DNA from: Sphingomonas kyeonggiensis
GTDB taxonomy: Bacteria > Pseudomonadota > Alphaproteobacteria > Sphingomonadales > Sphingomonadaceae
NCBI RefSeq assembly: GCF_030812785.1
Contig: NZ_JAUSTJ010000002.1
Span: 1,178,001-1,242,000, forward strand
DNA length: 64,000 nt
Direction of reading: 5' to 3'
A program made the position numbers and the translations under genes. Of this stretch, positions 53,903 to 62,995 are shown in pieces (the first letter of the stretch is position 1; the number at the start of each line of letters is the position of its first letter). The notes beneath the pieces were generated by a model. It saw only the letters and a program-made list of their open reading frames with translations. It did no database searches and was not told where the DNA came from.

Positions 53903-54460
53903 ATGCCCGCCCCTATGGATACGATTCTCCCGCCGGAGCTGGTCGCCGCCGCGCGCAAGGTGCTTGATGCCAATCGCGCAGCCGGCCGTCGCATCGCTGT
54001 TGCCGAGAGCTGCACCGGGGGCCTGGTCTCCGCCGCGCTCACCGAGATTCCCGGCTCGTCCGACGTGTTCGACGCCGGCTTCGTCACCTATTCGAACGAA
54101 GCCAAGCACGACGTGCTCAAGGTGGGCAGCGACGTGCTGGAGACCTTCGGCTCGGTCTCGATCGCGGTCGCGTGGAGCATGGCGCAGGGCGCCCTCACCC
54201 GCACGCACGCCGATGTCGCGGTGGCGATCACCGGGATCGCCGGCCCCGATGGCGGCAGCGAGAAGAAGCCGGTCGGCACGGTGGTGTTCGCCCAGGCGGT
54301 GCGCGGCGCCGATCCCGACCATATCGTGGCGGATGCCCGCCATTTCGAGAACAATGGCCGCGCCGGCGTGCGGCTTCAGGCGGCGTTGTGCGCGCTCGAG
54401 CTGCTGATGCCGGGTGCTTCTGCCCCCGAGGACACCGAAGCCGACGTCGAATCGCCGTAG
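53903..54460 (+). CDS. pncC: CinA C-terminal domain protein, nicotinamide-nucleotide amidohydrolase
   Basis: The 185-aa protein is the stand-alone CinA C-terminal amidohydrolase: VAESCTGGLVSAALTEIPGSS contains the catalytic Ser/Thr region, followed by AWSMAQGALTRTHADVAVAITGIAGPDGGSEKKPVGTVVFA. It converts nicotinamide mononucleotide to nicotinate mononucleotide for NAD recycling. ATG at 53903 or 53918. Its last 85 bases overlap the convergent gene at 54376. Confidence 0.93.
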   Translation: MPAPMDTILPPELVAAARKVLDANRAAGRRIAVAESCTGGLVSAALTEIPGSSDVFDAGFVTYSNEAKHDVLKVGSDVLETFGSVSIAVAWSMAQGALTRTHADVAVAITGIAGPDGGSEKKPVGTVVFAQAVRGADPDHIVADARHFENNGRAGVRLQAALCALELLMPGASAPEDTEADVESP

Positions 54461-54882
54461 AGGCGCGCGGCGCGTTCCTCGAACGCGTTGATCATCTTCC
54501 TGAGCGCCCGGTCGAACATCTGGCCGGCGAGCATCTCGAACACGCGGTTCTTGAAGGCGAAGTCGACCGAGAAGTCGACCAGGCAGCCGCCCTGCCCGTC
54601 GGGGCGGAACTTCCAGTCGTTGCTGAGGTGCTTGAGCGGCCCCTCGACATATTCGATGTGCAGGCTGCCCGGCCGCGCCTTCTCGACGCGCGAGGTGAAG
54701 GTCTCGCGCAGGCCCTTGAAGCCGACGATCATGTCCGCGACCATCTGGGTGTCGCTGTTCGAGCGGACGCGGATCGCGCTGACCCAAGGCAGGAACTCCG
54801 GATAGCGCGCGACGTCGGCGACGAGGTCGAACATCTGTTCGGGCGTGTAGGGTAGCGGACGGGTTTCGCTGTGCTTGGGCAT
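54376..54882 (-). CDS. RatA/COQ10-like START-domain protein
   Basis: The 168-aa protein begins MPKHSETRPLPYTPEQMFDLVADVARYPEFLPWV, the family hallmark of COQ10-type ubiquinone-binding proteins and RatA. LKHLSNDWKFRP and VDFAFKNRVFEMLAGQMFDRALRKMINAFEERA complete the helix-grip fold. It probably carries ubiquinone or assists respiratory function; the RatA toxin role is known only in enterobacteria. Its C-terminal tail is encoded in the overlap with the convergent pncC gene. Confidence 0.9.
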   Translation of the reverse strand: MPKHSETRPLPYTPEQMFDLVADVARYPEFLPWVSAIRVRSNSDTQMVADMIVGFKGLRETFTSRVEKARPGSLHIEYVEGPLKHLSNDWKFRPDGQGGCLVDFSVDFAFKNRVFEMLAGQMFDRALRKMINAFEERAARLYGDSTSASVSSGAEAPGISSSSAHNAA

Positions 54883-54895
54883 CTTGGCTCTTAAT

Positions 54896-55039
54896 TCCTC
54901 CCCGGCACGGGGAGGGGGACCGCGCTGCGAAGCAGCGTGGTGGAGGGGGCCCCGCCCTCCACCGGCGATATCATCTGGGGAGAGCGGGCCCCCTCCACCA
55001 TCGCTGGCGCGATGGTCCCCCTCCCCGTTCCGGGGAGGA
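54896..55039. repeat. palindromic intergenic repeat (CCTCCCCGG family)
   Basis: CCTCCCCGGCACGGGGAGGG at the left and CCTCCCCGTTCCGGGGAGG at the right, with inner arms GTGGTGGAGGGGGCCC and GGGCCCCCTCCACCATCG. This fills the gap between the RatA-like gene and the 3' end of lipA. Confidence 0.75.
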
Positions 55040-55045
55040 ATTTGA

Positions 55046-55972
55046 TCACTTCGTGCCCTTCGCCAGCTTCGCCTCGCGCGCGGCCTTCATTTCGGCGAAG
55101 TCCTCGCCGGCATGGTAGCTCGAGCGGGTCAGCGGCGAGGAGGCGACCTGGAGGAAGCCCTTGGCGCGGCCGATCGCGCCATAGGCCTGGAAGGCGGCAG
55201 GCGTGACGAACTCCTCGACCTTGGCGTGGCGCGGGGTCGGCTGGAGATACTGGCCCATCGTCAGGAAATCGATGTCGGCCGAGCGCATGTCGTCCATCAC
55301 CTGGTGCACTTCGAGGCGCTGCTCGCCCAGGCCGAGCATGATGCCCGACTTGGTGAAGATCGTCGGATCGAGGCGCTTGACCGTCTCCAGCAGGCGCAGC
55401 GAGGCGTAATAGCGCGCGCCCGGGCGGATGTTCGGATAGAGCCTCGGCACCGTCTCGAGATTGTGGTTGTAGACGTCCGGACGGGCGGCGACGATCGCCT
55501 CGACCGCGGCTTCGTGCTTGTTGCGGAAGTCCGGGGTGAGGATCTCGATCGTGGTGGTCGGGTTGGCCTTGCGGATTTCCTCGATCACCTTGACGAACTG
55601 GCTGGCGCCGCCGTCGGGCAGGTCGTCCCGGTCGACCGAGGTGATGACGATGTGCTCGAGGCCCATCTGCGCAGCGGCCTCGGCCACGTGCTGGGGCTCA
55701 AGCGGATCGACCTTGCGCGGCATACCGGTCTTGACGTTGCAGAAGCGGCAGGCGCGGGTGCAGACGTCGCCCAGGATCATCACCGTGGCGTGTTTCTTCG
55801 TCCAGCACTCACCGATGTTCGGGCAGGCCGCTTCCTCGCAAACGGTGACGAGGTTCTTCGAGCGCATCAGCGCCCGGGTCTTGGCGAAGCCTTCCGAGGT
55901 CGGGGCCTTGACGCGGATCCAGTCGGGCTTGCGCTGGCGTTCCGGGCGCGGTGCTGCGGAGAGATCGTTCAT
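55046..55972 (-). CDS. lipA: lipoyl synthase
   Basis: The ATG at 55972 ([18 protein letters not shown]) fits family lengths (308 aa); a start at 55993 is possible, and the longer frame runs into the repeat. The auxiliary cluster motif is [12 protein letters not shown] and the radical-SAM cluster motif is [10 protein letters not shown]. Other conserved parts are [16 protein letters not shown] [17 protein letters not shown] and SGIMLGLGE. It inserts two sulfurs into octanoyl groups on 2-oxoacid dehydrogenases. Confidence 0.96.
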   Translation of the reverse strand: MNDLSAAPRPERQRKPDWIRVKAPTSEGFAKTRALMRSKNLVTVCEEAACPNIGECWTKKHATVMILGDVCTRACRFCNVKTGMPRKVDPLEPQHVAEAAAQMGLEHIVITSVDRDDLPDGGASQFVKVIEEIRKANPTTTIEILTPDFRNKHEAAVEAIVAARPDVYNHNLETVPRLYPNIRPGARYYASLRLLETVKRLDPTIFTKSGIMLGLGEQRLEVHQVMDDMRSADIDFLTMGQYLQPTPRHAKVEEFVTPAAFQAYGAIGRAKGFLQVASSPLTRSSYHAGEDFAEMKAAREAKLAKGTK

Positions 55973-56010
55973 GAGGGCCAGATAGCGAGGCATGGGCGTT
56001 TCAACAACCA

Positions 56011-56101
56011 CCGTCATCCCGGCGAAAGCCGGGATCTCGTGCGGCTCTTGCCCCGCGTCATGCGCCTTCGCCCGAGATCCCGGCTTTCGCCGGGATGACG
56101 G
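56011..56101. repeat. GTCATCCC/CGGGATGAC palindromic repeat, copy 4
   Basis: CCGTCATCCCGGCGAAAGCC and GGCTTTCGCCGGGATGACGG are perfect inverted arms with the shared inner phrase GGGATCTCGTGCGGCTCTTG. It lies between the divergent genes lipA and the carbonic anhydrase, so it borders both promoters. Confidence 0.87.
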
Positions 56102-56162
56102 ACGTGGCAACAGTTCGATACAAACCTTGGCAGTCTGGATGACGGGCGTTAGGGCACGCGTC

Positions 56163-56792
56163 ATGACCGACTTCACCGACCTGCTCGACGGCTATCAGCG
56201 CTTCCGGACCAGTGAGTATCGCCGCCACCGCGACCGCTGGTCGGGGCTGAGCGAGGGGCAGAGTCCGCGGGTGATGGTGATCGCCTGCTCGGACAGCCGA
56301 GTCGATCCGGCGCAGATCTTCGATACCGTGCCGGGCGAGATCTTCGTGGTGCGCAACGTCGCCAACTTGGTGCCGCCGTTCGAGGACGATGCGAGCCGCC
56401 ACGGCGTGTCCGCCGCGCTGGAGTTCGCGGTGAACCAGCTGGAGGTGCCCGAGATCGTGGTGCTGGGGCATGGCGCCTGCGGCGGCGTCGGCGCGGCGCT
56501 GTCGCAGCGCTTCAAGGGCGCCCCGAACGGCGAAGGCGGGTTCATCGCGCACTGGGTCGACATGCTCGACCCGGCGCGCGAGCGGATCGTGGCGCAGCAC
56601 GGCACCGGCCCCGAGGCGGTGCGTGCTCTGGAGCTGGAGACGGTGCGCGTCTCGCTGACCAACCTCACCAGCTTCCCCTTCGTCAGCAAGCGGCTGGCCG
56701 AGGGCAGCCTCAAGCTCCACGGCGCCTATTTCGCGATCGCCGACGGGGTGCTGCACCTGATGGGCGAGGACGGGGAATTCGCGCCGGCTTGA
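56163..56792 (+). CDS. beta-class carbonic anhydrase
   Basis: The ATG at 56163 ([15 protein letters not shown]) is taken; the frame upstream runs through the repeat. The 209-aa enzyme has the zinc ligands in ACSDSRVDP (Cys, with catalytic Asp/Arg) and GHGACGG (His, Cys), and [12 protein letters not shown] and [13 protein letters not shown] as family signatures. It interconverts CO2 and bicarbonate in the cytosol. It is a single-gene unit. Confidence 0.95.
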   Translation: MTDFTDLLDGYQRFRTSEYRRHRDRWSGLSEGQSPRVMVIACSDSRVDPAQIFDTVPGEIFVVRNVANLVPPFEDDASRHGVSAALEFAVNQLEVPEIVVLGHGACGGVGAALSQRFKGAPNGEGGFIAHWVDMLDPARERIVAQHGTGPEAVRALELETVRVSLTNLTSFPFVSKRLAEGSLKLHGAYFAIADGVLHLMGEDGEFAPA

Positions 56793-56800
56793 GCCGCTTT

Positions 56801-56943
56801 CCTCTCCCGCTTTCGCGGGAGAGGCGCGAGACTTGGCAGCTTGCTGCCTAGTCGCAGCGGTGAGGGCCTTCTTCTTCCGCCCGGATCAACCGGCAGAAGA
56901 AGAAGGCCCTCACCCAACCCTCTCCCGCGAAAGCGGGAGAGGG
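56801..56943. repeat. nested triple-hairpin palindromic repeat
   Basis: Three stems are nested: CCTCTCCCGC-TTTC-GCGGGAGAGG (56801-56824), a large dyad GTGAGGGCCTTCTTCTTC...GAAGAAGAAGGCCCTCAC (56860-56912), and CCCTCTCCCGC-GAAA-GCGGGAGAGGG (56918-56943). It separates the convergent carbonic anhydrase and ppk2 genes and could end both transcripts. Confidence 0.8.
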
Positions 56944-56954
56944 CTAGAATGCGG

Positions 56955-57728
56955 CTACAGCCCCAGCGCCTTCCGCGCGACCTTCTCCACCTCGGGATCG
57001 AGCGCGGGCGGCTCCATTGGCACCTGCTTCTCCAGCGCGTCGGCGATGGCGGTGAGCGCGGCGATGCGCGCGGCCTTCTTGTCGTTGCCGTCGATCACGA
57101 TCCAGGGGGCGTTTTCGGTGCTGGTCTTCGCGAACATCTCGTGCATCGCGTCGAGATATTCGGGGCGCTTCGCCCGGTTGCGGTAGTCGTCGAGCCCGGT
57201 CTTCCAGCGCTTCCAGGGATGCTCGAGCCGGTCCCTGAGCCGCTTGTCCTGGGTCTTCTGGGTGACGTGGACGAAGACCTTGACCAGCGTGGTGCCGTTG
57301 GTGACGTGCTGCGCCTCGAAATCGTTGATCTCGTCATAGCCGCGCCGCCAGTCGGCCTCCCTGGCGAAGCCCTCGACCCGCTCGACCAGCACGCGGCCAT
57401 ACCAGCTGCGGTCGAACACCGCGATATTGTGCTGGGCGGGCAGGCGCTGCCAGAAGCGCCAGAGGAAGTGATGCGCGAGCTCCTCGGGCGAGGGAGCGGC
57501 GATCGGCCAGACCTCGAAATAGCGCGGGTCCCATTCGGCGGTGAGGCGCTGGATGATGCCACCCTTCCCCGCCGCGTCCCAGCCCTCGAACAGCACGATC
57601 GCGCGGCGGCGATGGACGATATGGGCGTACTGGATGTGGCTGAGGCGCTTCTGCAGCTTGGCCAGCGCCTTGTCGTAATTGCCGTCGAACGTCTTGCCCT
57701 TCTCGTAATCCGCCAGATCGATCGTCAT
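56955..57728 (-). CDS. ppk2: polyphosphate kinase 2
   Basis: The ATG at 57728 (MTIDLADYEKGK) has AAAGGA upstream; the frame to 57782 begins with TTG and is rejected. The 257-aa protein shows Walker A GWDAAGKGG, the lid FDRSWYGRVLVERVEGF and the DWRRGYDEINDFE region. PPK2 enzymes use polyphosphate to phosphorylate nucleotides, or the reverse. It lies 59 bp after the dehydrogenase gene on the same strand. Confidence 0.94.
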   Translation of the reverse strand: MTIDLADYEKGKTFDGNYDKALAKLQKRLSHIQYAHIVHRRRAIVLFEGWDAAGKGGIIQRLTAEWDPRYFEVWPIAAPSPEELAHHFLWRFWQRLPAQHNIAVFDRSWYGRVLVERVEGFAREADWRRGYDEINDFEAQHVTNGTTLVKVFVHVTQKTQDKRLRDRLEHPWKRWKTGLDDYRNRAKRPEYLDAMHEMFAKTSTENAPWIVIDGNDKKAARIAALTAIADALEKQVPMEPPALDPEVEKVARKALGL

Positions 57729-57787
57729 GCCCGGTCCTTTCGTGCCTGGCAGAACGATAGAGCCGGTGCGGGGCTCCGCCAACCTGC

Positions 57788-58804
57788 CTAGCGCGACGCG
57801 GCGATCCGGCCGGCATCGACGCGGTTGGCGAGCAGCTTGCCCATCTCGGCATCGGCGATGCTGCGCAGCGTCGTCGCCGCGATCGCGCCGAGCGCCTCCT
57901 CGGTGAGGAAGGCCTGGTGGCCGGTGATCAGCACGTTCGGGAAGGTGAGCAGGCGCTGGAACAGGTCGTCCGAGACGATCTCGTTCGACAGGTCCTCGAA
58001 GAACAGGTCGGCTTCCTGCTCATAGACGTCGAGCGCGACGGCGCCGACCTTGCGGGACTTGAGACCCTCGATCAGCGCGGCAGTGTCGATCAGCGCGCCG
58101 CGGCTGGTGTTGACGATGGTCAGGCCCGGGCGGGCGGCCTCGATCGCCGCGGCGTCGATCAGATGGCGGGTTTCGGGCGTGAGCGGGCAATGGAGGGTGA
58201 CGATCTCCGCCGCGCGGAGCAGTTCGCCGCGCTCGACATAGCGGACGCCGAGCGCCTCCAGCGCGGGATCGGGATAGAGGTCGCTCGCCAGCACCTCGCA
58301 GCCGAAGCCGGCGCGCAGGCTGCGGGCGACGAGCGCGCCGATCTTGCCGGTGCCGATCACCCCGACGGTGCGGCCATGGAGGTTGCGGCCGATCAGTCCG
58401 TCCAGCGCGAAATTGTTCTCGCGGACCCGGGCCCAGGCGCGCGGGATCCTGCGGTCGACGGCGAGCAGCAGGCCGATAGTGAACTCGGCGACGGCGTGGG
58501 GCGAATAGGCCGGCACGCGGACGACGTCGATTCCGAGCCGGGCGGCGGCGGCGAGGTCGACATTGTTGAAGCCGGCGCAGCGCAGGGCGACGATCCGGGT
58601 GCCGCCGGCGGCGAGTGTCTCCAGCACCTCGGCGTTCACCGTGTCGTTGACGAAGACGCATACCGCGGGATGGCCTGCCGCCAGCGCGGCAGTTGCGGGC
58701 TCAAGGCGGGGTTCGAGGAAATGGAGGTCGTGGCCGAAGGCTGCATTGGCTTCGGTGAGGAAGCGGCGGTCATAGGGCTTGGTGTTGAAGACGGCGATGC
58801 GCAT
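57788..58804 (-). CDS. ldhA: D-2-hydroxyacid dehydrogenase (D-lactate dehydrogenase type)
   Basis: The 338-aa NAD-dependent enzyme has the nucleotide motif GRTVGVIGTGKIGALVARSLRAGFGCEVLASDLYPD, catalytic Arg in NTSRGALIDTAAL, Glu in DVYEQEADLFFEDLS and His in NVLITGHQAFLTEEAL. The DVYEQEADLFF and TGHQAFLT segments match fermentative D-lactate dehydrogenases. It reduces pyruvate to D-lactate in the cytosol. The ATG is at 58804. Confidence 0.92.
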   Translation of the reverse strand: MRIAVFNTKPYDRRFLTEANAAFGHDLHFLEPRLEPATAALAAGHPAVCVFVNDTVNAEVLETLAAGGTRIVALRCAGFNNVDLAAAARLGIDVVRVPAYSPHAVAEFTIGLLLAVDRRIPRAWARVRENNFALDGLIGRNLHGRTVGVIGTGKIGALVARSLRAGFGCEVLASDLYPDPALEALGVRYVERGELLRAAEIVTLHCPLTPETRHLIDAAAIEAARPGLTIVNTSRGALIDTAALIEGLKSRKVGAVALDVYEQEADLFFEDLSNEIVSDDLFQRLLTFPNVLITGHQAFLTEEALGAIAATTLRSIADAEMGKLLANRVDAGRIAASR

Positions 58805-58867
58805 GGGGGTAGATTCCCCTGCGCGGGGGCTGGTGGCAAGGGCCTCCTTTCCGTCATCTGCTCTTCA

Positions 58868-58956
58868 CGTCATCCCGGCGAAAGCCGGGATCTCGTGCGG
58901 CTCTTGTCCTGCCGTCCGCGCCTTCGCCTGAGATCTCGGCTTTCGCCGGGATGACG
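58868..58956. repeat. GTCATCCC/CGGGATGAC palindromic repeat, copy 5
   Basis: CGTCATCCCGGCGAAAGCCG and CGGCTTTCGCCGGGATGACG form the arms around GATCTCGTGCGGCTCTTGTC. It lies just 3' of the serine dehydratase gene. Confidence 0.87.
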
Positions 58957-58973
58957 GTTGTGGTGTCGTGACC

Positions 58974-60365
58974 TCAGCAGGCCACCACGTTCACTGCCAG
59001 CCCGCCCTGCGCGGTTTCCTTGTATTTCGAGCGCATGTCCTCGCCCGTTTGCCGCATCGTCTCGATCACCGCGTCGAGGCTTACGATGTGGCTGCCGTCG
59101 CCGTGCATAGCGAGATAGGCGGCGTTGATCGCCTTGATCGCGCCCATGGTGTTGCGCTCGATGCAGGGGATCTGGACGAGGCCGCCGATCGGATCGCAGG
59201 TGAGGCCGAGATTATGCTCCATGCCGATCTCGGCGGCATTCTCGATCTGGGCGTTGGTCGCGCCGAGTGCCGCCGCCAGCCCCGCCGCCGCCATCGAGCA
59301 GGCGACCCCGACTTCGCCCTGGCAGCCCATCTCTGCGGCCGAGATCGAGGCGCGCTTCTTGTAGAGGAAGCCGATCGCGGCGGTGGTGAGCAGGAAGGTG
59401 CGCGAGCCGGCGGGCGTCGGATTGGCGCAGAAGGTCTCGTAATAGCGCAGCACCGCCGGGATCACCCCCGCGGCGCCATTGGTCGGCGCGGTGACGACGC
59501 GGCCGCCGGCGGCGTTCTCCTCGTTCACCGCGAGCGCCCAGAGGCTGACCCAGTCGAAGACCAGCGAGGGATCGCTGCGCGGGCCGCGGGCGAGCAGGCG
59601 CTGGTGGAGGTCGCGGGCGCGGCGCTTGACCTTGAGGCCGCCGGGCAGTTCCCCCTCCCCGCGCATGCCGCGGTCGATACAGGCTGACATGGCGGCGCGT
59701 AGGCTGTCGAGAAAGGCGTCGGTCTCGGCATCGTCGCGCCAGGCAGCTTCGTTGGCGCGGACGATGTCGGCGATGCTGGCGTCCTGCGCCGCCGCTACCG
59801 CGAGCAGCTCGGCGCCGGAGGTGAAGGCGAAAGGCAGCTTGACGTTGGTCTGGGGCGGCTCGCAGCCGCCCTCGACAATCGCGCCGCCGCCGATCGAATA
59901 ATAGAAGGTCTCCCAGGGTTCGCCGTCGGGATAATGGGCGACGAAGCGCATGCCGTTCGGGTGGGCGGGCAGGAAACGGTCGTCGCGGAAGATCAGGTGG
60001 CGGCCCTCGACGAACGGCACGGTGACATGGCCGCCGAGCGCGAGCTGCTGCTCGGCGCGGATCGTCTCGACGATGGTGTTCACCGCATCGGGATCGACGC
60101 TCTCGGGCCGATAGCCGGCCAGGCCGAGGATCGTGGCGATATCGGTGGCGTGACCGCGCCCGGTCAGCGCCAGCGAGCCGAACAGCTCGCAGGAGACGGC
60201 GGTCGGCGTGCCGCGATCGAGCGCCGCTTCGGCGAAGGACGCCCCGGCGCGCATCGGGCCGACGGTGTGCGAGCTCGACGGGCCGATGCCGATGGTGAAC
60301 AGGTCGGCGAGCCCAATGGTCGCCTCCGCCTGGGCGCGGGCCCGTGCGGTCTTCGCGTCAGACAT
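58974..60365 (-). CDS. sdaA: L-serine ammonia-lyase (L-serine dehydratase)
   Basis: The 463-aa protein is a single-chain iron-sulfur L-serine dehydratase: the beta-like N-terminus contains IGIGPSSSHTVGPMRAGASFAEA and GHATDIATILGLAGY; the alpha-like part has GMRGEGELPGGLKVKRRA, APTNGAAGVIPAVLRYYE and the cluster-binding EMGCQGEVGVACSMAAAGLA, LGLTCDPIGGLVQIPC and the final C-terminal Cys. It turns serine into pyruvate and ammonia. The promoter probably lies in 60366-60524. Confidence 0.95.
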   Translation of the reverse strand: MSDAKTARARAQAEATIGLADLFTIGIGPSSSHTVGPMRAGASFAEAALDRGTPTAVSCELFGSLALTGRGHATDIATILGLAGYRPESVDPDAVNTIVETIRAEQQLALGGHVTVPFVEGRHLIFRDDRFLPAHPNGMRFVAHYPDGEPWETFYYSIGGGAIVEGGCEPPQTNVKLPFAFTSGAELLAVAAAQDASIADIVRANEAAWRDDAETDAFLDSLRAAMSACIDRGMRGEGELPGGLKVKRRARDLHQRLLARGPRSDPSLVFDWVSLWALAVNEENAAGGRVVTAPTNGAAGVIPAVLRYYETFCANPTPAGSRTFLLTTAAIGFLYKKRASISAAEMGCQGEVGVACSMAAAGLAAALGATNAQIENAAEIGMEHNLGLTCDPIGGLVQIPCIERNTMGAIKAINAAYLAMHGDGSHIVSLDAVIETMRQTGEDMRSKYKETAQGGLAVNVVAC

Positions 60366-60431
60366 TTCTACTCCTGCGTCCCGGCTCTGGCGGCCGGATT
60401 GCTTATGTTGGTTGTAGTTTTATGTCTGTAC

Positions 60432-60453
60432 GTTGAAGTTTTATAACTTCAAC
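60432..60453. promoter_or_regulatory. perfect inverted repeat upstream of sdaA (operator or terminator)
   Basis: GTTGAAGTT-TTAT-AACTTCAAC is a perfect 9-bp dyad with a 4-nt loop, 67 nt before the sdaA start and 71 nt after the stop of the upstream gene. There is no T-run to make a convincing terminator on the minus strand, so an operator for a serine-responsive regulator is possible. Confidence 0.4.
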
Positions 60454-60524
60454 CAGTCGCGTTGCCCGGGAGGGCCAAATTCCCTTCCACCGGCTTCGCA
60501 GCCCGATCCGGCCCCGCATCGAAT

Positions 60525-60884
60525 TCAGCAGTTTGCGAATATCGCCTTGTATTCGACCAGCTCATTGATGGCGTCGTCGATGTCGAGGGAATTCTGGGGG
60601 CGATCCTGCTTGAATTCACTCAGCAAGCGGATGCTCTCGTCAATCCTGTACGCCGTCCGGCGCATCTGGTGAAACGTGCCGAAGAGATTCTTGAGATATA
60701 TCTTCTCTTCGTACCTGGCTTCCGAGAACTCCTTAATCATGACATCCCCGGCAAATTCCAAGCCATCACCGCCGTAAATGGCGGACAGCACCAGATCGAT
60801 TCTATCGGAGGGCGACAGGTCGTCACGTTGCAGCGCTTCGAGGATATCCTCTGGCGCACGCTCCATGGGCTGTTTGTATTTCAC
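60525..60884 (-). CDS. hypothetical protein
   Basis: The GTG start at 60884 (KYKQPMERAPEDI follows) is preferred because of a very strong GGGAGGTGA site just upstream; the frame continues to 60932. The ~119-aa protein is helical and acidic (SDRIDLVLSAIYGGDGLEFAGDVMIKEFSEARYEEKIYLKNLFG). No motif or signal peptide is seen and I do not recognise a family. It lies 56 bp downstream of aspS on the same strand. Confidence 0.6.
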   Translation of the reverse strand: MKYKQPMERAPEDILEALQRDDLSPSDRIDLVLSAIYGGDGLEFAGDVMIKEFSEARYEEKIYLKNLFGTFHQMRRTAYRIDESIRLLSEFKQDRPQNSLDIDDAINELVEYKAIFANC

Positions 60885-60940
60885 CGGCTCACCTCCCGGG
60901 CCAGCCTTAGCTGACCGAGGGAGGTGGACCAAGCGTTGCG

Positions 60941-62779
60941 TCAGCCCGCTGCGGGATCGACGATGCCGTCGGTGCCCTTCTTGGCGAGGTCCGCCGCGAC
61001 CTGGGGGGCGAGGCGGATGTTGAGTTCCTTGAGCTGCTTCTCGCTGACATAGGACGGAGCCTGCATCATCAGGTCCTCGGCCTTCTGCGTCATCGGGAAG
61101 ACGATGACTTCGCGGATGTTCGGCTCGTCAGCGAGCAGCATGACGATGCGGTCGACGCCCGGCGCCGAGCCGCCGTGCGGCGGGGCGCCGAACTTGAAGG
61201 CGTTGATCATGCCCGCGAAGTTGGTGTCGACATCGGCCTGGGTGTAGCCGGCGATCTCGAACGCCTTGTACATGATCTCCGGACGGTGGTTCCGGATCGC
61301 GCCCGACGACAGCTCGATGCCGTTGCAGACGATGTCGTACTGATAGGCCAGGATGTCGAGCGGGTCCTTGGTCTCCAGCGCTTCCAGCTCGCCCTGCGGC
61401 ATCGAGAAGGGGTTGTGGCTGAAGTCGACCTTCTTGGCGTCCTCGTCATATTCGAACATCGGGAAGTCGACGATCCAGCAGAATTCGAAGCGCTTCTTGT
61501 CGATCAGTTCGAGCTGCTCGGCGGCGCGGGTGCGGGCCAGGCCGGCGAGCTTGGCGGCCTGGGCTTCCTTGCCGGCGGCGAAGAAGATGCCGTCGTTCGG
61601 GCCGAGGCCCATCGCGTCGGCAATCGCCTTCATGCCTTCCTGGCCATGGTTGTTGGCGATCGGGCCGCCGAACACGCCGTCCTTCTGGGTGGCATAGCCG
61701 AGGCCCGGGAAGCCTTCCGACTGGGCCCAGCTGTTCATGTCGTCGAAGAACTTGCGGCTCTTCTCATGCGTGTTCGGTGCCGGGACCGCGCGGACGACAT
61801 CGCCGCCCTCGACGATCGAGGCGAAGCGGCCGAAGCCCGAGCCCTTGAAGAAGTCCGACACGTCGGTGATCAGCAGCGGGTTGCGCAGGTCGGGCTTGTC
61901 GTTGCCGTACTTCAGCATCGATTCGCGGTATGGGATGCGCTTGAACGGGAGCGCGGAGACGCTGCGGCCCATGCCTTCCCAATCGGCGAATTCCTCGAAC
62001 ACGCCGTGCAGCACCGGCTCGATCGCGGCGAACACATCGTCCTGGGTGACGTAGCTCATCTCGAAGTCGAGCTGGTAGAACTCGCCCGGCGAACGATCGG
62101 CGCGCGCGTCCTCGTCGCGGAAGCAGGGGGCGATCTGGAAATATTTGTCGAAGCCGGCGACCATCAGCAGCTGCTTGAACATCTGCGGCGCCTGGGGGAG
62201 CGCGTAGAACTTGCCCGGGTGGACGCGCGACGGGACGAGATAGTCGCGGGCGCCTTCGGGCGAGGACGCGGTGAGGATCGGCGTCTGGAACTCGGTGAAG
62301 CCCTGGTCGATCATACGCCTGCGCAGCGAGGCGATGACGCTCGAGCGCAGCATGATGTTCTTGTGGACCTTCTCGCGGCGCAGATCGAGGAAGCGGTTCC
62401 GCAGGCGGATTTCCTCGGGATATTCGGCATCGCCGAACACCGGCAGCGGCAGTTCCTGCGCCTGGCTCTGGATCTTCGCGTCGGTGACGCGAATCTCGAC
62501 TTCGCCGGTGGGGAGGTTCGGGTTCACCGCCTCGGCCGAGCGGGCGACGACCTTGCCGGTCATCGTCACGACCGATTCGCTGCGCAGCGACTCGATCACC
62601 TGGAAGGCCGGGCCATCGACTTCGGTGACGATCTGGGTGATGCCGTAATGGTCGCGCAGGTCGATGAAGACCAGGTCGCCATGGTCGCGCTTGCGGTGGA
62701 CCCAGCCCGAGAGGCGGACTTCCTGGCCGACATGTTCGGCGCGGAGCTGGGCGCAGGTGTGCGTGCGATAGGCGTGCAT
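60941..62779 (-). CDS. aspS: aspartyl-tRNA synthetase
   Basis: The ATG at 62779 ([18 protein letters not shown]) starts the family-typical N-terminus; the frame to 62956 crosses the repeat and is rejected. The 612-aa class II synthetase has the anticodon-binding OB fold ([23 protein letters not shown]), motif 1 ([22 protein letters not shown]), motif 2 ([23 protein letters not shown]), the bacterial GAD insertion (~300-430) and motif 3 ([14 protein letters not shown]). Alphaproteobacterial AspRS often charges both tRNA-Asp and tRNA-Asn. Confidence 0.96.
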   Translation of the reverse strand: MHAYRTHTCAQLRAEHVGQEVRLSGWVHRKRDHGDLVFIDLRDHYGITQIVTEVDGPAFQVIESLRSESVVTMTGKVVARSAEAVNPNLPTGEVEIRVTDAKIQSQAQELPLPVFGDAEYPEEIRLRNRFLDLRREKVHKNIMLRSSVIASLRRRMIDQGFTEFQTPILTASSPEGARDYLVPSRVHPGKFYALPQAPQMFKQLLMVAGFDKYFQIAPCFRDEDARADRSPGEFYQLDFEMSYVTQDDVFAAIEPVLHGVFEEFADWEGMGRSVSALPFKRIPYRESMLKYGNDKPDLRNPLLITDVSDFFKGSGFGRFASIVEGGDVVRAVPAPNTHEKSRKFFDDMNSWAQSEGFPGLGYATQKDGVFGGPIANNHGQEGMKAIADAMGLGPNDGIFFAAGKEAQAAKLAGLARTRAAEQLELIDKKRFEFCWIVDFPMFEYDEDAKKVDFSHNPFSMPQGELEALETKDPLDILAYQYDIVCNGIELSSGAIRNHRPEIMYKAFEIAGYTQADVDTNFAGMINAFKFGAPPHGGSAPGVDRIVMLLADEPNIREVIVFPMTQKAEDLMMQAPSYVSEKQLKELNIRLAPQVAADLAKKGTDGIVDPAAG

Positions 62780-62800
62780 GACTCTCTTCTCTGGCTTTGC

Positions 62801-62914
62801 CCTCCTCTCCCCTCCCGCTTGCGGGAGGGGTCGGGGGAGGGCTTGTACGGTCTGCGCGAACCTCGCGCGATGCCTTACAGCCCCTCCCCTAGCCCCTCCC
62901 GCAAGCGGAAGGGG
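62801..62914. repeat. palindromic intergenic repeat (CCCTCCCGC family)
   Basis: CCCCTCCCGCTTGCGGGAGG near 62810 and CCCCTCCCGCAAGCGGAAGG near 62894 are inverted copies, with CCCCTCCCCTAGCCCC and GGGGTCGGGGGAGG as extra arms. It separates the divergent aspS and rnd genes. Confidence 0.78.
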
Positions 62915-62995
62915 GACTTGGGCGGAAATGACGTGACGTGCGCTTTCCCCTCCCACCCTCTTTTGTCAACCCGAAGACCGGTCTATGGGCCTTGG

